DNA of 36,502 nucleotides from JBHPHI01 sp042569595. GTDB lineage: Bacteria > Patescibacteriota > Microgenomatia > UBA1400 > 2-01-FULL-45-11. Location: contig JBHPHI010000009.1 in assembly GCA_042569595.1 (NCBI GenBank), positions 1 through 36,502 of the forward strand. Direction: 5' to 3'. The position numbers were made by a program, and so were the translations under genes. The number at the start of each line of letters is the position of its first letter. Within the stretch, counting starts at the first letter, position 1. The notes beneath the pieces are model-generated. The model was not told where the DNA came from. It searched no databases and saw only the letters and a program-made list of their open reading frames with translations. This document shows, one piece after another, positions 30,278-36,502 of the stretch.

Positions 30278-31468
30278 ATGAACAAACAATTGAAAAAAAA
30301 TCTAAATCTAATCTATTTATTTGGGTTTATGTATAGATTCCATCTTATTGGTGGGGTGTTGGTTCCATTCTTTACAGTGTGGGGAGGGATGACATTCACT
30401 CAGATGATGATCGTGCAAACCTGGTTTTTAGTCTGGTCATTTTTACTCGAAATCCCCACAGGTGCAGTCGCAGACCATATCGGAAGAAAACACTCAATGT
30501 ATTTAGGTGCTTTAATCTGGGGAATTGGAGCGTTGGCATATACATCTCACCCGAGCATGGCAATGTTTCTTTTTGCAGAATTTTTGTTAGGATTGGCAAC
30601 AGCTTTATATTCCGGAGCAAACGAAGCATATTTATTTGACATATTAAAGCAATATAAAAAAGAAAACCTAATAGGAAAAGTGTTAGGTAGGTATCACAGC
30701 ATCGAGCTGTTGGGCATGGTAGTTGCTGCTCCGCTTGGGAGTTTTATTGGTGCCAAAATTGGCTTAGAGTGGCCTTTTAGGCTAATGATCATTCCAATGC
30801 TTATAGCCTTTGTGGTGGGGAATCTAATGGATGAGCCCAAAAGAGGAAAAGAAAGTGAGAGTCAAAGATATTTAGACATAGTGAAAAAAGGTTTAAAACT
30901 ATTTGCAAAAAAAAGAAAAATACAATGGATCTCCATAGATCTAGCTGTAGTTATGACAATCTCCTACATTATGATCTGGTTATATCAACCACTTTTGCTG
31001 AGTTTGGGATTTAAGCTAGAGTGGTTGGGGTTTGTTCATTCTGCAAGTACTGCAGCGCAGATATTTATCTTAAGTTTTTACAACCGTATTCAAAAAAAGA
31101 TAAGTTCAGAGAAATTGTTGGCAGCTACCGCTTTAATTCCAGCAATTTTATTTATAGTTGCTAGTAAAACGTACATTATTCCTTTAAGCATTTTTGCAAT
31201 AATTTTCAGTTTCGGAATTGGATTCACTAGAAAGCCTTTAGTAGCTGAAGAATTAAACAGCATGATTCCTAGTGCTCAAAGAGCAACTATTTTATCTGCA
31301 GTTATGATAATTACAAAGCTTTTTAGATCAATTGTTGGGCCAGTGGTTGGGAAATTAGCAGACTGGTCTGTTCAGGGAACCTTATCTATATTTGGTTGGC
31401 TACTTGTGGGATATTTTGTTGTCAGACAAATCTTTCTTCATTCATACTACAAAAAAAAGCAAGCTTAG
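30278..31468 (+). CDS. Major facilitator superfamily transporter
   Basis: A 396-residue membrane protein with about 12 helices and MFS pattern. Motif A-like PTGAVADHIGRKHSMYLGAL lies between the second and third helices, preceded by TQMMIVQTWFLVWSFLLEIP. The region LLGLATALYSGANEAYLFD is typical of the drug/efflux-like branch. GFTRKPLVAEELNSMIPSAQRATILS marks the C-terminal half. The substrate is unknown. The leader with structured RNA, possible leader peptide and terminator suggests inducible expression, as for some antibiotic exporters. There is no clear Shine-Dalgarno sequence before the ATG. Confidence 0.9.
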   Translation: MNKQLKKNLNLIYLFGFMYRFHLIGGVLVPFFTVWGGMTFTQMMIVQTWFLVWSFLLEIPTGAVADHIGRKHSMYLGALIWGIGALAYTSHPSMAMFLFAEFLLGLATALYSGANEAYLFDILKQYKKENLIGKVLGRYHSIELLGMVVAAPLGSFIGAKIGLEWPFRLMIIPMLIAFVVGNLMDEPKRGKESESQRYLDIVKKGLKLFAKKRKIQWISIDLAVVMTISYIMIWLYQPLLLSLGFKLEWLGFVHSASTAAQIFILSFYNRIQKKISSEKLLAATALIPAILFIVASKTYIIPLSIFAIIFSFGIGFTRKPLVAEELNSMIPSAQRATILSAVMIITKLFRSIVGPVVGKLADWSVQGTLSIFGWLLVGYFVVRQIFLHSYYKKKQA

Positions 31469-31500
31469 CTTTTATGTAAAAGTGATAATATTACATTTAT

Positions 31501-32067
31501 ATGATGACAAGATGTTCTTGGGCTTCTTTGGATAACAAGCTATATCAGGATTACCACGATAACGAATGGGGTGTTCAAGTTCACGATGATAAAACTCATT
31601 TTGAGTTTTTAGTCTTAGAAGGAGCACAAGCAGGCTTATCATGGGAAACTATTCTTAAAAGAAGGGTTGGGTATAGAAAAGCCTTTGCAAATTTTAACGT
31701 AAAAAAAGTTGCCAATTTCACTCAGGTCGACTTCAACAAGATTATAAAAAATCCTGGAGTAATTCGAAATAAACTTAAAATCAAATCAGCCATAAACAAC
31801 GCTCAAAAATTTATAGAAATCCAAAATGAATTTGAAAGTTTTGATAAATATGTCTGGGAGTTTGTAAAAAACAAGCAAATAGTTCACAAATTAAAAACAT
31901 CAAAAGATTATCCAGTTTTTATTAAAGAAGCAGAAGAGCTAAGTAAGGATCTTAAGAATAGAGGATTTACTTTTGTGGGTCCTACTATAATGTATGCCCA
32001 CATGCAGGCTTGCGGATTAGTAAATGATCACACAATAAATTGTTTTAGACGCAAAGAGGTAATGTAA
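31501..32067 (+). CDS. tag: DNA-3-methyladenine glycosylase I
   Basis: Removes 3-methyladenine from alkylated DNA. The 188-residue protein has the Tag hallmarks: TRCSW at the N-terminus (zinc Cys), YHDNEWGVQVHDD (zinc His), LEGAQAGLSWETILKRR, and FVGPTIMYAHMQACGLVNDHTINCF at the C-terminus, which contributes the last zinc His and Cys. The length is normal. Two adjacent ATGs (31501, 31504) are possible. TAATAT (31486-31491) ends 9 bases before the first, which fits the short-leader pattern here. The downstream Nudix gene begins 2 bases after the stop. Confidence 0.95.
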   Translation: MMTRCSWASLDNKLYQDYHDNEWGVQVHDDKTHFEFLVLEGAQAGLSWETILKRRVGYRKAFANFNVKKVANFTQVDFNKIIKNPGVIRNKLKIKSAINNAQKFIEIQNEFESFDKYVWEFVKNKQIVHKLKTSKDYPVFIKEAEELSKDLKNRGFTFVGPTIMYAHMQACGLVNDHTINCFRRKEVM

Positions 32068-32069
32068 GC

Positions 32070-32579
32070 ATGCCAAAAGATGATAAGAACGAATTATTCT
32101 ACTGGGTTAATGAAAACGATAAAGAATTAGGCTCTATTTCAAGACAAGAAGCTCATTCAGGAGTAAAAAAGATTCACAGATCAGTTTATATTTTATTAGT
32201 TAACGATCAAGACCAAATACTTCTTCAGAAAAGAAGCCAGCAAAAAGATACGTATCCAGGTTTTTGGACGGTGTCCACGTCAGGTCACGTTACTTACGGA
32301 CAAACATACGAAGAAGCAGTAAAAAAAGAAATGGAAGAAGAAATTGGAATTTCTCCAGAGAACTTTACATATATCTCAAACATGTTTTACGAAAGCGCTC
32401 AGGAAAAAGAAATAAGTAAAATATACCTTGCAGAGAACCAAGGTGAAGAGGTAAGTATAGACAAGACAGAGGTAGAAGAAACAAGATGGGTTTCTATAAA
32501 GAAATTAAAAGAATTTGATAAAAATAATAACCTAACTCCGGCAGGAAAAAAAGCTCTACAGACAGTAGGATGGTACTAA
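32070..32579 (+). CDS. Nudix hydrolase, IPP isomerase-like subfamily
   Basis: A 169-residue Nudix protein. The N-terminal EKELGSISRQEAHSG-like segment (NENDKELGSISRQEAH) followed by HRSVYILLVNDQDQILLQKRS and GFWTVSTSGHV resembles the YfcD/isopentenyl-diphosphate-isomerase-like branch. The Nudix box GHVTYGQTYEEAVKKEMEEEIGI keeps the Glu residues but has Lys for Arg. I would not assign IPP isomerase activity, because the second catalytic Cys/Glu pattern of true Idi is not evident. It lies between tag and a histidine phosphatase, with only 1-2 bases between genes. Confidence 0.85.
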   Translation: MPKDDKNELFYWVNENDKELGSISRQEAHSGVKKIHRSVYILLVNDQDQILLQKRSQQKDTYPGFWTVSTSGHVTYGQTYEEAVKKEMEEEIGISPENFTYISNMFYESAQEKEISKIYLAENQGEEVSIDKTEVEETRWVSIKKLKEFDKNNNLTPAGKKALQTVGWY

Positions 32580-32580
32580 T

Positions 32581-33192
32581 ATGCCAAAAAAGATAATTCT
32601 TATTCGTCATGGAGAAACTGACTATAACAAAAAAGGTCTTGCGCAAGGCTGGGTGGATACAGATTTAAGTCTTAAGGGCTTAAGTCAGGCAAAAAAAGTT
32701 GCTAAAAGGTTAGAAAAAGAAATTATTCACGCAATTTATTCTTCAGATTTAAAAAGAGCACATGAAACCGGAAATGAAATAGGAAAGTTAACAGGTAAAA
32801 AACCAAAAAAAACAAAAGACTTAAGAGAAAGAGATCTGGGTGTATTTGAAGAAAAATCTTGGAAAGATATTCAAACAAAAATGACCTCATTATATGAGGG
32901 ACTTAGAAAAACTGATGACATGCAATGGAAAGAGCACAAAGGAGAATCTAGGGGAGAGGTAAGAGAGAGGCTTTCTAATGTTTTAAGGCACTTATCGAAA
33001 AAGCATAAGAACGAAAATATAGTTATCACCACTCATGGTGGGGCCAAAAGACAACTGCTTAGACTGATGGGATTATTTGATGCGACTGAATACATCCCTG
33101 TAGACAACACTTCAGTAACGGTTTTAGAAAAAAGTAAAAATGGAAAATACAAAATTACAATGTTTAACGACACCAGTCACTTGGAGGATTAA
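32581..33192 (+). CDS. Histidine phosphatase (phosphoglycerate mutase-like) 1
   Basis: A 203-residue enzyme of the histidine phosphatase superfamily. It has the catalytic LIRHGETDYN (His10), IYSSDLKRAHETG, the acid-loop RERDLGVFEEKSW, and the second catalytic His in ITTHGGAKRQLLRLMG. The full-length C-terminal strand VDNTSVTVLEKSKNGKYKIT is present. These enzymes remove phosphate from small molecules or act as mutases; the substrate cannot be told. The last base of the stop overlaps the start of a second, related gene. Confidence 0.92.
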   Translation: MPKKIILIRHGETDYNKKGLAQGWVDTDLSLKGLSQAKKVAKRLEKEIIHAIYSSDLKRAHETGNEIGKLTGKKPKKTKDLRERDLGVFEEKSWKDIQTKMTSLYEGLRKTDDMQWKEHKGESRGEVRERLSNVLRHLSKKHKNENIVITTHGGAKRQLLRLMGLFDATEYIPVDNTSVTVLEKSKNGKYKITMFNDTSHLED

Positions 33193-33716
33193 TGTTTAAC
33201 ACTCTATATGTAGTTCGTCACGGTGAGACAGACTGGAATCAAGCCCTCAAACTTCAAGGTTGGACAGATGAACCCCTTAACGATGTAGGTTTCAGTCAAG
33301 CTCAAAAAATAAGTAATTTTTTTGTAGCCAAAGACATTGCAAGTATATACACATCTGATCTAAGCAGAACCAAACAAACAGCCGAAGTTATTTCAGAAAA
33401 GCTGGAAATGAAAATCACAGTATCCAATCTTCTTCGAGGGAGAAACTTTGGTGAATTTTCAGGATGGACTTGGGATGATATCCAAGACAAGCACCCAAGA
33501 ATATATGAGCAAATTATGATAGAGCAGGACGAGTTATGGAGTGAGCATGGTATAGAATCGATCCAAAGTATCAAGGGCAGGATTCAAACATTTTTCAACG
33601 GCATAAAAGACGAAACAGGAAGTATTATTTTAGTTGCTCATGGAGCGACTAAAAGACATATACTCAGATTTTTTAATTTAATAGATTCAACAGAAAGACC
33701 CAAAACATCAAAATAG
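33192..33716 (+). CDS. Histidine phosphatase 2, C-terminally truncated
   Basis: A 174-residue paralogue of the previous gene. It shows VVRHGETDWN (His10), IYTSDLSRTKQTAEVIS, LLRGRNFGEFSGW and the second catalytic region VAHGATKRHILRFFNL. The alignment to its neighbour holds up to DSTE (about residue 168). The protein then stops after RPKTSK, lacking the last ~25-residue strand region that the neighbour has. Its last 26 codons overlap the convergent Nif3 gene by 79 bases. The active-site His residues remain, so it may be active, but the C-terminus looks cut off by a deletion that also hit the neighbour. Confidence 0.85.
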   Translation: MFNTLYVVRHGETDWNQALKLQGWTDEPLNDVGFSQAQKISNFFVAKDIASIYTSDLSRTKQTAEVISEKLEMKITVSNLLRGRNFGEFSGWTWDDIQDKHPRIYEQIMIEQDELWSEHGIESIQSIKGRIQTFFNGIKDETGSIILVAHGATKRHILRFFNLIDSTERPKTSK

Positions 33717-34117
33717 TTTTCTTCGGTTTTTTTGGCCCCAAGTTTGTCAATTATTACTGCGTTATTTCCAATCACAGGATGATTGTCTAAGACATAATGA
33801 TATCCAGCTATGCTTAAGTTATTTTCTAAAGCAAATTTTAATTGAGATTGAATAGCTGGATTTAGACGAGAATTAAAAACATACTTGTCGTTAAGTCCAA
33901 GCCCATGGTGGGCAATGCAAAATTGAGACCCACTTTTAACAGCTTCTGTCAGAAGATCCATATTTATTGACACACCAACTACAACTTTTTCCACTTTTTC
34001 TGATCCAATTATTTGAACACCATTTGCACTGTTGTCTATTTTTTGCGCGGAAGATATTAACTCCCCACCAATGGCTTGGTTATGAATGAAATTAATTAAC
34101 TCGTCTCTTTTTATCAT
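33638..34117 (-). pseudogene. Nif3-like protein, N-terminal half only
   Basis: The 159-residue product matches the N-terminal half of the Nif3/YbgI dinuclear-metal family. It shows SANGVQIIGSEKVEKVVVGVS, the metal-binding AHHGLG (His70, His71) and the segment HYVLDNHPVIGNNAV with a further Asp/His. Full-length members are about 250 residues or more and have a second lobe with more His/Glu ligands, which is absent. Homology stops near residue 127. The last 26 residues are antisense to the histidine phosphatase gene. This looks like a deletion product and probably has no normal function, though a short functional form cannot be excluded. The start codon overlaps the lysS stop by one base (TAATG), so it is in the lysS operon. 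Confidence 0.78.
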
Positions 34118-36414
34118 TATTCAGCTTTAATAATACCTTTTTCTAGTACTTTTCCACCACAGTATTTTTGAGTGATGGTTATTGTGTCTTCTAAGGTCTG
34201 TAGAACCCGTTTTGGAGAAATATCATAAATCCCTTCAGTATTTATCCAAATATTTTTGGTTTCAAGGGTTACAGCTGTTCTTAGAGCATCTCTATAGTTG
34301 TAATCAACGTTGTATGGGCCTTCTTGGTCAAAGTAACAAACTTCACCCTCTTTCAGTGTTGTTGGTTCATCTTTATCACCTATGTAAAAAGCAGTTTCTC
34401 CTCCTTCTGCAATTTTGACTTGAACAGGTGTTTGTAGCTTGTCTGCATCAAACGCTCCTGCAGAAACTCTGTTTTTCATCACAACTAAGTTGTATGCATC
34501 TACACATGTATTTATTGGACTATATAATCCTTTTCCTGTGGCAATTCTTCTTAGCAACGCTTCTGGACTTGGTCTTTTTGAGTGCCATTTTACTCCCATA
34601 TCTTTATACATTTGTCTGTAGCTTTGAATTTCCTCGTACTCACCCAAAGCTTCTGTTGTTAATCCAGTTTGAGATTCTAAAAATTCTTGTCTTTCTTTTT
34701 CAAGATCTTGGTCTATACCTTTTACTACTATTCCTTCTATATATGCGTACCCTACTGTTGCTGAAGGATATTTTTCTTTAAATAGTGGATGAAGACTTAT
34801 GTTTTCTGACTCTGTAATTTCAATTCCGTCATTTTTGTTTTCTTGTTGACTGTCGAGATTCGAAAATTTCTCAATAACCACATCTTTGTTTTCAAGAAGA
34901 AGCCAGGCTGCTTTTGGTCCGTGAGTTTTTCCTGCAAGAGCAATGTAGATAGATTGAAATGCATCTCTTGCTGGAATATTCATGTCTTTGGTTTTCTGAT
35001 ACATTGCTTGTTGAAAAACATCTGGTGAGTCCCAACTTTTCCCCAACATGTTTAGTACTTCATTTAAATACTCTCTCTGTTGGTTTGATAGTTTTTCTAC
35101 TTCTTTTGGAACTGATTTTAATATCCTAAAAACGTCCTCTTTTGGGGCATAGTTTTCTACCCAAATTTGAGCGTATTTTATTCTTTCTTCCAATACTTCT
35201 TGCTCAAAGTCAGTAAGGCTACCACCTTTAATGCTTAGCATCTCTTTTTTAAGATCTAATTTTGGATCTTGAATGATTCTGGTAATATCTCGAAATCTTG
35301 GAAGAAAATGTTTTTCTGGAACATCATCTGTTAACTGAGACAGCTCAAATATTCTGGCCATTTTTTCGTCTGATTTATTCCAATATGCTTGAGCTGTTTT
35401 ATCATAGGCATCAAAAAGGTCTGGAATTATATCTCCTTGTGGATCGAAGTTTATTGCCCTGTTGTATTTGACTCTTACAATCATGAAACGAACTAAATAT
35501 GGAGGTATTATTTGAGAAACTTCTTTAGCGCTAGATCCCGTGCCTTTAGAAGAACTCATTTTTCTTCCGCCAACTAGAAAAAATTCATGTAAAAAATGAA
35601 ATGGAACAGGATAATCTATCACCTCGTTGCAGATGAGTTTTCCAAAATCATGGGAGCCACCTTCAGTCATGTGATCTTTTCCAGCTCCTTCAACTGTTAC
35701 TCCTATGACTTTCCATTTGACTGGCCATTCTACTTTCCATGGAAGCTTGCCCGCAAAATAACCTTTTTTGCTAAATGGAGATTTTTTGCCCTCATGACCA
35801 CATCCCATCGCCTTTCCAACTTGTCCATCAGCACATTTATATGTGATTTCTTCCCCATCCCATCCTGTTGTGGTGGTGGTTAGTTTTCCACACTCATCAC
35901 ATACTGGGGTAAATGGATACCAGTTTTTTGGTTTTTCTTGATCATACATTCTTCTGTAGATGTCTCTTACGATGTCTGCTTTTTCTAAAACAGTTCTGAT
36001 GTCGTCGTTCATTCTTCCAGAAAAATAGAGGTCTGAGCCCAAAATTATCTCTGGATGAACCCCTATGGAATTAAATATTTCTTTATACTCACTCCCCCAC
36101 CTATCGCCAAAGGATTTATATCCGGGCTCTGGAGATGGAACAGTAAATAATGGTTTACCTACGTGTTGACCAAACTTCTTTTCATCTACGTAGTGAGGAA
36201 GTTTATCCATAGGATCATGATCTTCAAATACATATGAGAAGGTAGCTTTTTCGCCTCTATCTATTAAGGCTTTATAGACAAGATAATGAGAAACAACTGC
36301 CCTGACAGAGCCAATATGAACCCTTCCTGATGGGGTTTTCATATCATCTACCCAATAAGGCTTGTGGTTGCCAGATTTGATTATTTGATCTGCAAAATCG
36401 TCGGCCCAGTACAT
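34117..36414 (-). CDS. lysS: Class I lysyl-tRNA synthetase fused to a B3/4 domain
   Basis: Charges tRNA-Lys. The 765-residue protein is the archaeal/spirochaete-type class I enzyme. It shows HIGS (residues 33-36, in GRVHIGSVRAV), a zinc module (CDECGK at 172-177, Cys194, Cys205) and the second signature KMSSSKG (285-291). The helical anticodon-binding cage (about 340-520) includes NIPARDAFQSIYIALAGKTHGP. Class I LysRS normally ends near residue 520. Here a linker (about 520-545) leads to a ~215-residue domain with RPSPEALLRRIATGKG, PINTCVDAYNLVVM and AGAFDADKL. It continues with EVCYFDQEGPYNVDYNYRDA and RTAVTLETKN, the pattern of the B3/4 tRNA-binding/editing domain. AGGAAG lies 2 bases before the ATG. 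TATAAT (minus strand, 36441-36436) lies upstream. Confidence 0.9.
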   Translation of the reverse strand: MYWADDFADQIIKSGNHKPYWVDDMKTPSGRVHIGSVRAVVSHYLVYKALIDRGEKATFSYVFEDHDPMDKLPHYVDEKKFGQHVGKPLFTVPSPEPGYKSFGDRWGSEYKEIFNSIGVHPEIILGSDLYFSGRMNDDIRTVLEKADIVRDIYRRMYDQEKPKNWYPFTPVCDECGKLTTTTTGWDGEEITYKCADGQVGKAMGCGHEGKKSPFSKKGYFAGKLPWKVEWPVKWKVIGVTVEGAGKDHMTEGGSHDFGKLICNEVIDYPVPFHFLHEFFLVGGRKMSSSKGTGSSAKEVSQIIPPYLVRFMIVRVKYNRAINFDPQGDIIPDLFDAYDKTAQAYWNKSDEKMARIFELSQLTDDVPEKHFLPRFRDITRIIQDPKLDLKKEMLSIKGGSLTDFEQEVLEERIKYAQIWVENYAPKEDVFRILKSVPKEVEKLSNQQREYLNEVLNMLGKSWDSPDVFQQAMYQKTKDMNIPARDAFQSIYIALAGKTHGPKAAWLLLENKDVVIEKFSNLDSQQENKNDGIEITESENISLHPLFKEKYPSATVGYAYIEGIVVKGIDQDLEKERQEFLESQTGLTTEALGEYEEIQSYRQMYKDMGVKWHSKRPSPEALLRRIATGKGLYSPINTCVDAYNLVVMKNRVSAGAFDADKLQTPVQVKIAEGGETAFYIGDKDEPTTLKEGEVCYFDQEGPYNVDYNYRDALRTAVTLETKNIWINTEGIYDISPKRVLQTLEDTITITQKYCGGKVLEKGIIKAE

Positions 36415-36450
36415 GACTTCCTATATTATTTTTTAATTATACCTACTTTG

Positions 36451-36502
36451 TGAGCCCGGTAGGAATCGAACCTACGACGCACAGCTTAAAAGGCTGTCGC
36501 TC
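36451..36502 (-). tRNA. tRNA-Lys (anticodon UUU), 5' part cut by window end
   Basis: Read on the minus strand, the sequence gives the anticodon arm ACAGC-CTTTTAA-GCTGT, so the anticodon is TTT. A variable loop and the T arm GTAGG-TTCGATT-CCTAC follow, then the acceptor 3' strand CGGGCTC and discriminator A. The D arm and the 5' acceptor strand lie beyond the window. CCA is not encoded (the next bases are CAA). It lies 36 bases upstream of lysS on the same strand. Confidence 0.93.

Overview
The window is AT-rich, gene-dense bacterial DNA, most likely from a member of the Candidate Phyla Radiation (Patescibacteria). A Microgenomates- or Katanobacteria-like lineage is my best guess, not proven. 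The grounds are an archaeal-type class I lysyl-tRNA synthetase, a very short TsaB, a Mur ligase lacking the usual N-terminal domain, short intergenic gaps, and many small membrane or cell-envelope proteins. A release factor 2 gene and TGA stops inside ATGA overlaps indicate the standard code (table 11), not the TGA=Gly code of some CPR groups. No transposase, phage gene, CRISPR array or rRNA was seen.

Layout. 1-3436: end of serS, then secA. 3484-4704 (minus): membrane-anchored phosphodiester glycosidase. 4793-7356: cupredoxin-like surface protein, lipoprotein cyclophilin, MurF-like ligase. 7410-10377: MacA/MacB-type tripartite exporter genes. 10430-13174: small membrane proteins, a Nudix hydrolase and prfB. 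13193-16028: ftsE, ftsX and a coiled-coil M23 peptidase whose catalytic domain appears circularly permuted, probably a divisome-controlled wall hydrolase module. 16077-18016: lamin-tail protein (probable frameshift), VanZ-like protein, tsaE, tsaB. 18099-25904: a surface-assembly locus holding a Ser-Pro-rich protein with a MAETG sorting signal, an intact sortase, a sortase homologue without its Cys, a TasA/camelysin-like secreted protein, a SipW-type signal peptidase, a large lamin-tail/Ig-like protein with the same SipW-type signal, a further secreted/membrane protein, a CAP-domain protein and a small membrane protein. 25907-28014: nucleotidyltransferase, then a SAM-I riboswitch with two hairpins and metK. 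28064-30120: rarA, cytidine deaminase, Nudix. 30141-31468: a structured leader with a 19-residue leader ORF and a terminator, before an MFS transporter. 31501-33716: tag, Nudix, two histidine phosphatases. 33638-36502 (minus): truncated Nif3, class I LysRS fused to a B3/4 domain, and a partial tRNA-Lys(UUU).

Regulation. Many operon-head genes have a -10-like box ending only 6-13 bases before the start codon and no Shine-Dalgarno sequence, suggesting leaderless mRNAs. A smaller set (surface locus, rmlA-like gene, metK, lysS) has clear Shine-Dalgarno sequences. Three genes (TasA-like, metK, MFS) have a rho-independent terminator between promoter or leader and the start codon, suggesting attenuation.

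The strongest candidates for something undescribed are the sortase/SipW surface locus with its Cys-less sortase partner, the permuted M23 enzyme next to FtsEX, the LysRS-B3/4 fusion beside tRNA-Lys, and the leader-peptide/structured-RNA attenuator on the MFS gene. All product calls come from reading motifs by eye. No database search was run.
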